Shown here: piece by piece, positions 8,522 to 16,872 of the stretch
Layout of the letters: each line of letters begins with the position of its first letter
Position numbering within the stretch: position 1 is the first letter of the stretch
Assembly: GCA_937908115.1 (NCBI GenBank)
Contig: CALEQZ010000009.1
Coordinates: 1-64,000, forward strand
Direction of reading: 5' to 3'
From: an uncultured Alcaligenaceae bacterium
Lineage (GTDB): Bacteria; Pseudomonadota; Gammaproteobacteria; Burkholderiales; Burkholderiaceae_B
DNA length: 64,000 bases
Notes under the pieces: generated by a model
What the model saw: only the letters and a program-made list of their open reading frames with translations
Database searches by the model: none
Told to the model about the DNA's origin: nothing
Made by a program: the position numbers and the translations under genes

Positions 8522-9016
8522 TTACGGGCCGGCGGCGCGTGCCGGGGCGGCGCCGGGTGCTTGCTGGCCATCGTCTGCTGCCGCGGCACCCGGCTGGTCC
8601 GCGCCGGGCTGCGTGACGAAGCCGATGCGTCCCATGCCGGCGCGGCGCGCGCTGGCCATGACTTGCGCCAGGACCTCATAGCGCGTATTGCGGTCGGCGC
8701 GGATGCGGATTTCCGGCTGGGGCTTGTTGCCGGCATGCGCGGCAAAACGCGCTTGCAGTTCATCGAGCGCCACCGGCGACTCGTTCCAGAACAGCCTCCC
8801 GTGCTCGTCGATGGCCAAGTCTATGGTTTCGGGCTTCTCGTCGATCTGCTCGGCGCTGGCCTGCGGCAAATTGATGCGTATGGAATGCGCCAACAGCGGC
8901 GCGGTGATGATGAAGATTACCAGCAGCACCAGCATGACGTCGATCAACGGCACCATGTTGATCTCGGACATCGCATGCCCGCCGCCGCCCTTGCTGTCGA
9001 AGCTGCCGAAGGCCAT
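8522..9016 (-). CDS. exbD: TonB-system proton channel component ExbD
   Basis: Inner-membrane component of the ExbB-ExbD motor that energises TonB with the proton gradient. The product is 164 residues: a short N-terminus, one membrane span (about residues 20-42) with the essential Asp in NMVPLIDVMLVLLVIF, then a periplasmic domain. The C-terminal 30 residues are Ala/Gly/Pro-rich and longer than usual. The ATG at 9016 overlaps the exbB stop (TGATG), so the two are translationally coupled; a GTG one codon earlier is less likely. It is the last gene of tonB-exbB-exbD. Confidence 0.92.
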   Translation of the reverse strand: MAFGSFDSKGGGGHAMSEINMVPLIDVMLVLLVIFIITAPLLAHSIRINLPQASAEQIDEKPETIDLAIDEHGRLFWNESPVALDELQARFAAHAGNKPQPEIRIRADRNTRYEVLAQVMASARRAGMGRIGFVTQPGADQPGAAAADDGQQAPGAAPARAAGP

Positions 9017-9957
9017 CACGCTTCTCCCTTGGAGGCTTGCCCGCCGCGGCGCAGCGCCCGCACCTTGCCGTCGGAATGCAGCACCTGCTGGCCGGTGGTC
9101 AGGAAGGCAAACAAGTCATGCGCAAAGGCGTCCAGTCGCGAGAGCAGCACGCGGTTACTGCGCACGAAGGCGTTGTAGGCGAGCACGGCCGGGATGGCCA
9201 CTGCCAGGCCCAGGCCGGTCATGATCAGCGCCTCGCCCACCGGGCCGGCGATGCGGTTGATGGTCACACCGTCGGACAAGCCGATGCCGACCAGGGCGTG
9301 GTAAACCCCCCAAACCGTGCCGAACAGGCCGACGAAGGGTGCGGTCGAGCCCACCGAGGCCAGTATGGTCAGGCCGTTCTCGAGCTTGGCGGTTTCCTCG
9401 TCTATGACCTTGCGCATGGTGCGCGTGACGAACTCGCCGTTGGAGCCCGCTTCTTCCAGCTTGGTGGCACCATATCGCGCATGATGGTTGCGGGCGTGGA
9501 TGGCGTGGCTGGCCAGGTGCGAGAAAGGATCGCGGGCGCCGTGGGTAATGATCTCGTTCTCCACCTGCTCGAGCGAGCTGGCATTCCAGAACTTGTTCAG
9601 GAAATCTGCCGAGCGCGCGCGCGTGCGTATGTTGCTGATCGCCTTGACCACGATGAGATACCAGGTGACCAGCGACATAAGGACAAGAATGACGAATAGC
9701 GACTTGCCGACCATGTCGCTTTGCGCGATGAAATGCGCAAATCCCATGGCCGGCGCGCCGGCCAGGTCGGCGGCGGATGGACCGATCGCCGCAGCCCCTG
9801 GCGCTGCCGCCGCCGACGTAGCCGCATCGACGGCACCGGGCGTCGGTGCCAGGCCGCCGGCCTGCGCGGCGCCCGCTGCCGGCGCCGCGCCTTCGGCCAC
9901 GGCCTGGCCCAAGGCAGATTGGGCGATCTGCAAAGCGTTCTGCAGGAAAGTGGACAT
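9016..9957 (-). CDS. exbB: TonB-system proton channel component ExbB
   Basis: Pentameric inner-membrane partner of ExbD and TonB in iron-complex uptake; 313 residues. The first 75 residues are an Ala/Gly/Pro-rich extension, longer than in E. coli ExbB. It is followed by a membrane span (SLFVILVLMSLVTWYLIVV) and the MotA/TolQ/ExbB core, with LASVGSTAPFVGLFGTVWGV and GEALIMTGLGLAVAIPAVLAY covering spans two and three. It starts immediately after tonB, with one base between the tonB stop codon and the exbB start codon. TolQ is excluded by the operon context. Confidence 0.93.
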   Translation of the reverse strand: MSTFLQNALQIAQSALGQAVAEGAAPAAGAAQAGGLAPTPGAVDAATSAAAAPGAAAIGPSAADLAGAPAMGFAHFIAQSDMVGKSLFVILVLMSLVTWYLIVVKAISNIRTRARSADFLNKFWNASSLEQVENEIITHGARDPFSHLASHAIHARNHHARYGATKLEEAGSNGEFVTRTMRKVIDEETAKLENGLTILASVGSTAPFVGLFGTVWGVYHALVGIGLSDGVTINRIAGPVGEALIMTGLGLAVAIPAVLAYNAFVRSNRVLLSRLDAFAHDLFAFLTTGQQVLHSDGKVRALRRGGQASKGEA

Positions 9958-9958
9958 G

Positions 9959-10813
9959 TCAGTTCCTTAGCACGAAATCGAACGGAAGATCGGCCATTGC
10001 CGGATACGGCACGCCGTTTTCGGTATAGGGCTTGAAGCGCGCCTTGCGCGCCGCTTCGAGGGCGGCTTGGTCCAACCTTTCATAGCCGGACGAGCGCTGC
10101 ACGGTGGCCTTGTCCACCGTGCCCTGCACGTTGATCAGCACACGCACCACGACGCGGCCTTCCTCGCGCCGCATCTGCGAGGCGCGCGGATAGTTGGGCA
10201 TGGGCCGTTGGCCCAGATAGTCCACGCGCCCGATCATGCGCGGCCGGTCTGCCGGCAGCGCGTCCTGCTGCGGGCCGCGCGGCGGCGCTTGCTCGCCCTC
10301 GGGCGTGCCGCTGGGCGGATTGGGCGCTGGCGTCGGCGCAGGCGCCGGCTTCGGGGCCGGCTTGGGGTCAGGCTTTGGCCTTGGCTTGGGCTCCGGTTTC
10401 GGCTTGGGCTTGGGCTTGGGCTTGGGCTTGGGCGGTTCGGGTGCGGGCGTCGGCTCGAGCTGCGGTTCGGGCTGCGGCTCAGGCTCGGGCTGCACTTCAG
10501 GCAGCGGCTCGGGCGGCGTCGGCTCCGGTTCGGGTTCGGGCTCGATCTCCGGTTCCGGCTCCGGCCGCGGCTCGGGCGGAATCTCGGCAGCCGGCGGCGC
10601 ATCGCTGACCGGCGCCTGGGTCTGCTGGGCGGGACCGATTTCCACGAAGCGGACCATGACCGCTTCCGGTTCGGATACGTCCGGTGCCTCTGGACGCGCC
10701 ATCAACATCAACGCGGCAACACCGCCATGCAGGGCGAGCACCACGCCCGCGGCAATGACGCGCAGGGCCAGGGAAGAATGGGAACCGGACCAGCCGGCGT
10801 GGACGTTGGGCAT
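9959..10813 (-). CDS. tonB: Energy-transducing protein TonB
   Basis: Links the ExbBD motor to TonB-dependent outer-membrane receptors. From the chosen start (MPNVHAGWSGSH) it has a short cytoplasmic tail, one signal-anchor span (VIAAGVVLALHGGVAALML), a long periplasmic Pro-rich rod made of Glu-Pro then Lys-Pro repeats, and the C-terminal TonB domain (YPRASQMRREEGRVVVRVLINVQG, ending FDFVLRN). Several in-frame starts exist up to a TTG at 10867. The one at 10813 is preferred because the Fur-like site and putative -10 lie at 10873-10902, which makes the more distal starts unlikely. None has a strong ribosome-binding site. The start is therefore uncertain, the identity is not. The Lys-Pro part is a 6-bp microsatellite at the DNA level. 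Confidence 0.92.
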   Translation of the reverse strand: MPNVHAGWSGSHSSLALRVIAAGVVLALHGGVAALMLMARPEAPDVSEPEAVMVRFVEIGPAQQTQAPVSDAPPAAEIPPEPRPEPEPEIEPEPEPEPTPPEPLPEVQPEPEPQPEPQLEPTPAPEPPKPKPKPKPKPKPEPKPRPKPDPKPAPKPAPAPTPAPNPPSGTPEGEQAPPRGPQQDALPADRPRMIGRVDYLGQRPMPNYPRASQMRREEGRVVVRVLINVQGTVDKATVQRSSGYERLDQAALEAARKARFKPYTENGVPYPAMADLPFDFVLRN

Positions 10814-10887
10814 GAAAGCAGGCGAGTACAACATCGGCATGCGCGCTGGCGCGCGCATGCCGTCCAAGCCCGGGATAATAACCTAAA

Positions 10888-10902
10888 TGCGAATTATTCG
10901 CA
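10888..10902 (-). promoter_or_regulatory. 7-1-7 palindrome, candidate Fur box of tonB-exbB-exbD
   Basis: TGCGAAT-T-ATTCGCA is a perfect 7-1-7 inverted repeat. It matches the 7-1-7 Fur consensus (TGATAAT-N-ATTATCA) at 5 of 7 bases in each arm. It sits just upstream of a TTATTAT that may serve as the -10. Fur-iron repression of tonB operons is well established; this particular site is inferred. Confidence 0.55.
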
Positions 10903-11101
10903 CATACTCGACGCGAGGGGTGACCGGTTTCTCGTGAGGCTGGCCGCACAGCTGCCCCGCCAGCCGGACACGCAACCGGGCCTGCGCCGGGCGCCTGCGA
11001 ATGCGGCATCGACGAGGCGCTGACGGATCGAAGTGAAGATGGATTCGACGCTGCAACGACAAGCGCCTGGCCTGAGCCAGGCGCTTGGATGAATCCGATG
11101 A

Positions 11102-11177
11102 TGGTGGGTGCTGAGGGGTTCGAACCCCCGACCTACGCCTTGTAAGGGCGCCGCTCTACCAACTGAGCTAAGCACCC
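11102..11177 (-). tRNA. tRNA-Val (anticodon UAC)
   Basis: Full cloverleaf of 76 nt on the minus strand with encoded CCA. The acceptor GGGTGCT pairs with AGCACCC, the D-arm is TAGCTCAGTTGGTAGAGC, and the anticodon loop CTTACAA gives UAC. The T-arm contains GGTTCGAACC. It lies downstream of hupB on the same strand with about 170 bases between. Confidence 0.95.
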
Positions 11178-11348
11178 GGTGAGACTGCTGCCCCGGCCCG
11201 GCCATGCACCGCGCATGCGATGCGATGGTTGTCGGCTTGGGCGCCAATCGCGCGGGGCGCATCCCAAAAAAGAATGCGCGGCCGGGATTATACCGAACCG
11301 CGCATGGGCCTGAAGCCCGCAAACCGTGTGGCCGCGAACGGCGCCGAC

Positions 11349-11621
11349 TTAGTTGACGGCGTCCTTCAGGGCCTTGCCGGGACGGAACTTGGGCACTTTG
11401 GCCTTTTTGATCTTGATCGTTTCGCCCGTGCGGGGATTGCGGCCGGTACGGGCAGCACGCGCAGACACGGCGAACGTGCCGAAACCGACCAGCGTAACCG
11501 TGCCGCCCTTCTTGAGGGTGGTCTTCACCGCGCCGATCAGGGCCTCAAGGGCACGACCTGCCGCAGCCTTGGAGATGTCGGCCTTGCTGGCAATGTGGTC
11601 GATGAGTTCGGTTTTGTTCAT
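11349..11621 (-). CDS. hupB: DNA-binding protein HU
   Basis: Small nucleoid-associated protein of 90 residues that bends and compacts DNA. It begins MNKTELIDHIASKADISK, with the DNA-binding arm GFGTFAVSARAARTGRNPRTGE and the ending KVPKFRPGKALKDAVN, all typical HU. A GAGGGG ribosome-binding site precedes the ATG. The leader may be about 170 nt long if the promoter at 11801-11831 is used, and it contains a 14-bp palindrome at 11735-11748. HU-beta is most likely because HU-alpha and IHF differ in these segments. Confidence 0.95.
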   Translation of the reverse strand: MNKTELIDHIASKADISKAAAGRALEALIGAVKTTLKKGGTVTLVGFGTFAVSARAARTGRNPRTGETIKIKKAKVPKFRPGKALKDAVN

Positions 11622-11800
11622 TCAGGTTTACCCCTCACAAGGTACAAGGTTGTCGCTAAGCGTGGCCACCCGGCAGAGAGCCGCCGTCTCGCAAACGAGC
11701 AAAGAGGCTGCGCTTCAGCCTGTTGTTGTTGCCAAGCAAAATTTTGCTACTTCTGCGTCGCCCGAATCGGCCTGCCGGCCGCGGGTATGAACGCAGTTGC

Positions 11801-11831
11801 GTATTAGGCCTCGCAGCCAAGCGGCTGTCAA
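11801..11831 (-). promoter_or_regulatory. Possible hupB promoter
   Basis: On the minus strand TTGACA (11826-11831) is followed by 19 bases and TAATAC (11801-11806). The spacer is two bases longer than ideal. It is the only near-consensus pair in the 315-base gap between the PLP enzyme gene and hupB. The rest of that gap holds a 14-bp palindrome at 11735-11748 and no ORF I believe. Confidence 0.4.
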
Positions 11832-11936
11832 GAAAAAACGGACCCTGACCCGCGTCAATGCTGCGTTTCGGGGCGACTTGATATTTCCGCGCGGCATGAT
11901 GCGCGACCCGCGCGCCCCGAAGCGGGGTGCCCGTCC

Positions 11937-13178
11937 CTACTTGCCGCAGGCGGCCAAGGCAGCTTCGAAATCGGCCAGCAGGTCGGCTTCGTCCTCGATG
12001 CCGACCGATACGCGGATCAACCCGTCGGCGATGCCCATCTGCGCCCGGCGCTGCGGCCCCATCTCGTAGTAGATGGTGTGCGCTGCCGGCAATGCGAGGG
12101 TGCGCGTATCGCCCAGGTGCGTGGCAAGCGCCACCACCTGCATGTGGTTCAGGAAATCGAAGCAGTCTACGCCTTCGGCAAGCTCGACGCCCAGCAGGGC
12201 GCCGAAGCGGCCGCCGAACAGGCTGGCCGCGCGCGCATGCTGGGGATGCGAGGCAAGGCCCGGGTAGAGCACGCGGGCGATGCCCGGCCGGCCATCCAGG
12301 AAGCGGGCCAGCGCCAGCGCATTGCTGCACGCGCGGTCCATGCGCAACGCCAGCGTTTCGGCACCCACGGCGATGCGGTGCGCGGCCTCCGAAGCCAGGG
12401 TTCCGCCCATGTCGCGCAGGCCTTTCTTCTTGATCTGGGTCAGTCCCCAGCCGCTGGACGGACCCTTGCGGTAAGTGTCCAGAATGTTCGGATACGTGGA
12501 CCAGTCGAACAAGCCGGTCTCGGTAATGGAGCCGCCCAGCGCATTGGCGTGGCCGCCGATGTACTTGGACAGGGAATTCATCACCAGCGAGGCGCCGACG
12601 TCCTTGCCCTTGAGTAGCCACGGCGAGGTCAGCGTGTTGTCCAGCAGGAAGACCAGGCCGCGTTCGCGGCACAGCTGCCCGATCGCCGCCAGGTCCGCCA
12701 CCTGCGTGCCCGGATTGGCGATGGTCTCGGCAAAGACCATGCGCGTTTGCGGACGCAGCGCCGCGCGCACCGCATCGATGTCGGTCGCATCGACCAGGGT
12801 CACCTCCACGCCCAGTTCCTGCAGGGTGCCGAGCAGGCTGTTGGTATTGCCGAAGATGTACTGGCTCGACACCAGGTGATCCCCCCGGCGCAGCAAGGTC
12901 ATGAAAACCGCCGCAAGTGCAGCCATGCCGGTGGCGAAGCTGACGGTGGCCACGCCCTCCTCCATCAGCGTTACCTTGTTTTCCAGCGCCGCCGTGGTGG
13001 GCGTACCTTGGCGCGCGTAGCTGAAGCCGGGTTTACCCTGAAAGACCGCTGCCAGTTCGCGCGCGTCCGAATAGACGTACTGCGACGACGGGTGCATGGG
13101 CTTGTGCACGGCGCCGTGCTCGACCGCCTGGCGCCGGTCGGCGTGCAGGATGGAGGTGGTGAATCCTTGTTTGCGCAT
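11937..13178 (-). CDS. Cys/Met-metabolism PLP-dependent enzyme (gamma-lyase/sulfhydrylase family)
   Basis: PLP enzyme of the cystathionine gamma-synthase/lyase superfamily, 413 residues. The PLP lysine is K205 in NSLSKYIGGHANALGG, and the cofactor-binding FSYARQGTPTTAALE (about 52-66) and SFATGMAALAA (80-90) are present. It begins MRKQGFTTSILHADRR, as many family members do; an in-frame extension to 13256 is not family-like. It could cleave cystathionine, methionine or homocysteine, or sulfhydrylate O-acetylhomoserine; sequence alone does not decide. It follows rlmB on the same strand with 41 bases between. Confidence 0.85.
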   Translation of the reverse strand: MRKQGFTTSILHADRRQAVEHGAVHKPMHPSSQYVYSDARELAAVFQGKPGFSYARQGTPTTAALENKVTLMEEGVATVSFATGMAALAAVFMTLLRRGDHLVSSQYIFGNTNSLLGTLQELGVEVTLVDATDIDAVRAALRPQTRMVFAETIANPGTQVADLAAIGQLCRERGLVFLLDNTLTSPWLLKGKDVGASLVMNSLSKYIGGHANALGGSITETGLFDWSTYPNILDTYRKGPSSGWGLTQIKKKGLRDMGGTLASEAAHRIAVGAETLALRMDRACSNALALARFLDGRPGIARVLYPGLASHPQHARAASLFGGRFGALLGVELAEGVDCFDFLNHMQVVALATHLGDTRTLALPAAHTIYYEMGPQRRAQMGIADGLIRVSVGIEDEADLLADFEAALAACGK

Positions 13179-13219
13179 GACGGGAAGAAGTTGGGCAATA
13201 GGCGGGACGCGCCCGCAGT

Positions 13220-13957
13220 TTAACGCCGCCGCTGGCGCACGGCTTCGTACAGGCAAACGGCGCTGGCCACGCTGACGTTGAGGCTTTCGACCGAGCCATG
13301 CATGGGAATGGCCGCCAACAGGTCGCAGGTCTCGCGCGTGAGCCTGCGCATGCCTTCGCCCTCGGCACCCATGACCCAGGCCATCGGCAGCGTGGCGTCG
13401 ACTTCGTGTATGGTGCGCGGTGCCTGGTCGTCGGTGCCCACCAGCCAGATGCCGCGCTCCTTGAGCGAGCGCATCGTGCGCGCAAGGTTGGTCACGGTCA
13501 GGTACGGCACGGTATCGGCCGCGCCGCAGGCCACGCGCTGGACGGTGCTATTGATACCCACCGCGCGGTCGCGCGGCGCGATGACCGCATGCACGCCGGC
13601 CGCATCGGCGGTGCGCAGGCACGCACCAAGATTGTGCGGATCGGTGATGCCGTCCAGGATCAGCAGCAGCGGAGCGCCCTGCACGCCGTCGAGCACTTCG
13701 TCCAGGTCGGCCGCCAACTTGATCGGCTCGGCCAAGGCCACCACGCCTTGGTGCCGTGTGCCGCGCGCCAGGCCGGCCAGCCGCTCGGCATCGACCGGAT
13801 GCACCGGGCGGCCCGCCTGGCGCGCATGGTCTATAAGTGCCTGCATGCGGGCATCGCGGCGCTGCGCATCGACGTAAACATCCCGGATCGTGCCCGGCGC
13901 GTGGCGCAGGCGCGAGGTCACCGCATGAAATCCGGCCAGGACTTGGGTAGCAGCCAT
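13220..13957 (-). CDS. rlmB: 23S rRNA (guanosine-2'-O-)-methyltransferase RlmB
   Basis: SPOUT-class methyltransferase that 2'-O-methylates G2251 in the peptidyl-transferase P-loop of 23S rRNA; 245 residues. The N-terminal substrate-binding domain begins MAATQVLAGFHAVTSRLRH. The SPOUT motifs are LILDGITDPHNLGACLRTADAAGVHAVI, GAEGEGMRRLT and SLNVSVASAVCLYE. The start at 13957 fits the family; upstream in-frame sequence is not conserved-looking. It is downstream of rnr, the same order seen in many gamma- and beta-proteobacteria. Confidence 0.93.
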   Translation of the reverse strand: MAATQVLAGFHAVTSRLRHAPGTIRDVYVDAQRRDARMQALIDHARQAGRPVHPVDAERLAGLARGTRHQGVVALAEPIKLAADLDEVLDGVQGAPLLLILDGITDPHNLGACLRTADAAGVHAVIAPRDRAVGINSTVQRVACGAADTVPYLTVTNLARTMRSLKERGIWLVGTDDQAPRTIHEVDATLPMAWVMGAEGEGMRRLTRETCDLLAAIPMHGSVESLNVSVASAVCLYEAVRQRRR

Positions 13958-14072
13958 TGCATCATTTTCCTTGAAACGCTCGCCGGGCCGTGGGGATAAG
14001 CAGGCCCGGCGAAAGGCCTGCGGCGGTGCCAGCACAGGCGCCGCCGCGCGGGCGCTATCCTAGCTCAGCTTT

Positions 14073-16565
14073 TCAACGCCGCTTGCGCGCCGCGACCTTG
14101 ACAGGGGCCTTGCCGCGCTTGCGGGCCGCCGTGGCGGCCTGCGTGGCGGCCCTTTCGGCCTGCTTGGCACTTTTCTTGGCCTGCGCGCGACGCTCCTTGG
14201 CCGTACCCTTGAGCGTAGCCGGCTTGGGCGCCGCAGCCTTGCGCACGCGCCGCTCGGGCGCCTCGCCGCCGCGCGCGGCCGCCTTGCGCAGCACATCGAA
14301 ACTGGTGCCGCGCACCAGGCGGAACTCGATGCGACGGGCTTCCAGGTCCACGCGCGAGACCTGCACCTGCACGGCGTCGGTCAGGCGATAGCGCATGCCG
14401 GTGCGCTCGCCGCGCAATTCGTGCAGCGCCTCGTTGAACTGGAAGTACTCGCTGCCCAGCTCCGAGACGTGCACCAGCCCTTCGACGTGCAGCGTGTCCA
14501 GCGTGACGAAAATGCCGAAACTGGCCACGCCGGTGACCCGTCCGCTGAACACCTCGCCGACCCGCTCCTTGACGAACCAGCACTTGAGCCAGGCCTCGAC
14601 GTCGCGCGAGGCCTCATCGGCACGCCGCTCGCTGGCCGACAGCAGCAGCCCCAGCTTTTCCCAAATGGCATGCTCGTGCTCACGCTGCGTGCTGCCTGGC
14701 ACGGGCACGTGCGACTCCAGTTCCGGCACGTAGCGCCGGCCTTCGAGCAGGGCCTTGATCACGCGGTGCGTGAGCAGGTCCGGATAGCGGCGGATCGGCG
14801 AGGTGAAGTGCGTGTAGGCCGGATACGCCAGGCCGAAGTGGCCGACATTGTCGGGGCTGTACATGGCCTGCTGCATCGAGCGCAGGCACATGGTCTGCAG
14901 TAGCTGGTAGTCCGGCCGGGACCGGGCCGATTCAAGCAGGTCGAGGTAGTCCTTGGCCGTGGGTTGGTCGCCGCCTTCGAGCTTCAATCCCAGCGTACGC
15001 AGGAATTCGCGCAACGCCTGCAGCTTCTCCGCCGTAGGGCCCTCGTGTATGCGATACAGGCCGGGATGCTTGCTGCGTGTCATGAAATCGGCCGCACAGG
15101 TGTTGGCCGCCAGCATGCACTCCTCGATGAGCTTGTGCGCATCGTTGCGCACGTAAGGGACGATCTGCTCGATGCGGCCCAACTCGTTGCAGACGATGCG
15201 GGTCTCGACCGTATCGAAATCGATGGCGCCGCGCTTGCGGCGCGCCTGCGCCAGCAGCTGGTACAGCTCGTACAGGTGGCGCACGTGCGGCAGCACCGGC
15301 CCCAGCGCGCGGGCCGCTGGCCCATCGGGCTGCTGCAGCGCCTCCCAAACCTGGGTATAGGTGGTGCGCGCATGCGAATGCATGACCGCGTTATAGAACT
15401 GGTACGCCGTCACCGTGCCCGCGCGCGCGCCGCTTGCTGGTATGACCATGTCGCAGACCAGCACCAGCCGGTCCACGTGCGGGTTGAGCGAGCACAGCCC
15501 GTTGGACAGCTTCTCGGGCAGCATGGGGATGACGCGGCGCGGGAAATACACGCTGGTGCCGCGCTCGAGCGCATCCTGGTCTAGCGCATCGCCCGGGCGG
15601 ACATAGTGGCTGACGTCGGCGATGGCCACGACCAGCCGCCAGCCCGGGCGGGCGCGCTTGGCCGTGCCCAGGTTGACCGGCTCGCAGTAGACCGCGTCGT
15701 CGAAATCGCGGGCATCCTCGCCGTCTATCGTGATCAGCGGCACGTCACGCAGGTCCACGCGCTGCTTCAGGTCGGCGCGGCGCACTTCGTCGGGCAGCTT
15801 CTCGGCCTGGCGCATCGCAGCCGGGGAAAAGTCCACCGGCACGTCGAACTTGCGCACCGCGATCTCGATTTCCATGCCCGGGTCGTCGATCTCGCCCAGC
15901 ACCTCGGCCACCCTGCCCAGGGGCTGGGTATGCCGGGTGGGCTGCTCGATGATCTCCACGGTGACGACCTGGCCGTGCTGGGCGTCGCCCGTCTCGCCCG
16001 GCGGTACCAGGATGTCGTGCTTGATGCGCTGGTCCTCGGGCACGACGATGTTCAAGCCGCGTTCATTGAGGAAGCGGCCCACCAGGCGGTTGGTGCGCCG
16101 CTCGATGACCTCGACGATGGTGCCCTCGGGCTTGCCGCGGTATTCGCCCGTGGGCTTGACCAGCACCCGGTCGCCATGCAGCACCTTGAGCATCTCGCGC
16201 GGCGACAGGAAGATGTCCGGGCCACCGTCGTCGCGCACCAGGAAACCGAAACCGTCCCGATGGCCCAGCACGCGGCCGGCCACGAAGTCCAGTTTGGTCG
16301 CCAGCAGCAGCACGCCCTTGCGGTTGGGCAGCAGCTGTCCATCGCGCTCCATGGCCGCCAGGCGGCGCTCGAAGCCCTTGAGGGTTTCCGGTTTGTCCAG
16401 GCCCATGCGGCGGGCCAGGTCCTGCGGCGAAAGCGGGGTCGCGACCGATCTCAGGGTGCGCAATATGGCTTCCCGGCTGGGGACGTCTGGATCGAAGTCG
16501 GCGGGCAAGTCGGGATTGGGTCGGGCAGATCTGTTTTTTGGGTCGTTGTTCGATCGATTTGCCAA
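14073..16565 (-). CDS. rnr: Ribonuclease R
   Basis: Processive 3'-5' exoribonuclease that degrades structured RNA and takes part in rRNA and mRNA turnover. Domain order: N-terminal winged helix (REAILRTLRSVATPLSPQDLARRMG), cold-shock domains (GFGFLVRDDGGPDIFLSPREM), the RNB catalytic domain with acidic residues in ITIDGEDARDFDDAVY, an S1 domain (GRVTGVASFGIFVTLDTLHVEGLVHVS) and a long Lys/Ala-rich tail. The chosen start is TTG at 16565, giving LANRSNNDPKNRS (830 residues). A GTG at 16622 is in frame but encodes sequence overlapping the tRNA-Leu promoter. The start is moderately certain, the identity secure. rlmB follows. Confidence 0.93.
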   Translation of the reverse strand: MANRSNNDPKNRSARPNPDLPADFDPDVPSREAILRTLRSVATPLSPQDLARRMGLDKPETLKGFERRLAAMERDGQLLPNRKGVLLLATKLDFVAGRVLGHRDGFGFLVRDDGGPDIFLSPREMLKVLHGDRVLVKPTGEYRGKPEGTIVEVIERRTNRLVGRFLNERGLNIVVPEDQRIKHDILVPPGETGDAQHGQVVTVEIIEQPTRHTQPLGRVAEVLGEIDDPGMEIEIAVRKFDVPVDFSPAAMRQAEKLPDEVRRADLKQRVDLRDVPLITIDGEDARDFDDAVYCEPVNLGTAKRARPGWRLVVAIADVSHYVRPGDALDQDALERGTSVYFPRRVIPMLPEKLSNGLCSLNPHVDRLVLVCDMVIPASGARAGTVTAYQFYNAVMHSHARTTYTQVWEALQQPDGPAARALGPVLPHVRHLYELYQLLAQARRKRGAIDFDTVETRIVCNELGRIEQIVPYVRNDAHKLIEECMLAANTCAADFMTRSKHPGLYRIHEGPTAEKLQALREFLRTLGLKLEGGDQPTAKDYLDLLESARSRPDYQLLQTMCLRSMQQAMYSPDNVGHFGLAYPAYTHFTSPIRRYPDLLTHRVIKALLEGRRYVPELESHVPVPGSTQREHEHAIWEKLGLLLSASERRADEASRDVEAWLKCWFVKERVGEVFSGRVTGVASFGIFVTLDTLHVEGLVHVSELGSEYFQFNEALHELRGERTGMRYRLTDAVQVQVSRVDLEARRIEFRLVRGTSFDVLRKAAARGGEAPERRVRKAAAPKPATLKGTAKERRAQAKKSAKQAERAATQAATAARKRGKAPVKVAARKRR

Positions 16566-16588
16566 TGCTGAAAATTCTCGTGTATAAT
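16559..16588 (+). promoter_or_regulatory. Promoter of tRNA-Leu
   Basis: TTGCCA (16559-16564), 18-base spacer, TATAAT (16583-16588) on the plus strand, with tRNA-Leu beginning about 60 bases downstream. It overlaps the predicted first codons and leader of the divergent rnr gene, so the two transcription units share this region. Confidence 0.65.
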
Positions 16589-16649
16589 GCGCAGCTTCTG
16601 ACGTTGACCACCGCTTCGGCACACAGCCTGACGGGGGTCAGACATCAGG

Positions 16650-16734
16650 GCCCAGGTGGCGGAATTGGTAGACGCGCATGGTTCAGGTCCATGTGCCGCA
16701 AGGTGTGGAGGTTCGAGTCCTCTCCTGGGCACCA
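16650..16734 (+). tRNA. tRNA-Leu (anticodon CAG)
   Basis: Class II tRNA of 85 nt with encoded CCA. The acceptor GCCCAGG pairs with CCTGGGC, the D-arm contains GGAATTGGTAGAC, the anticodon loop TTCAGGT gives CAG, a long variable arm (TGCCGCAAGGTGT) follows, and the T-arm contains GGTTCGAGTCC. A near-consensus promoter lies upstream and a terminator downstream. Confidence 0.96.
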
Positions 16735-16804
16735 CGAAATTGTAGACGCAAAACGGGCTTGCTGCAGCGATGGCTGCAATGGTCCGGCTGGCCCCGGCGG
16801 CGAT

Positions 16805-16823
16805 GAGCCCCTCGGGGCTTTTT
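16805..16823 (+). terminator. Intrinsic terminator after tRNA-Leu
   Basis: AGCCC (16806-16810), loop CTCG, GGGCT (16815-16819), then a run of T to 16823. It lies 71 bases after the tRNA-Leu 3' end. Confidence 0.7.
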
Positions 16824-16872
16824 GCTGTCCGCGGCAAATGAGCCGCGCCTTGGCGGACGCGGCCGTCATGAG

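Noticed and set aside
10067..11023. Open frame antisense to tonB rich in Arg/Leu/Gly
   Set aside because: Low-complexity mirror of the Pro repeats of TonB.
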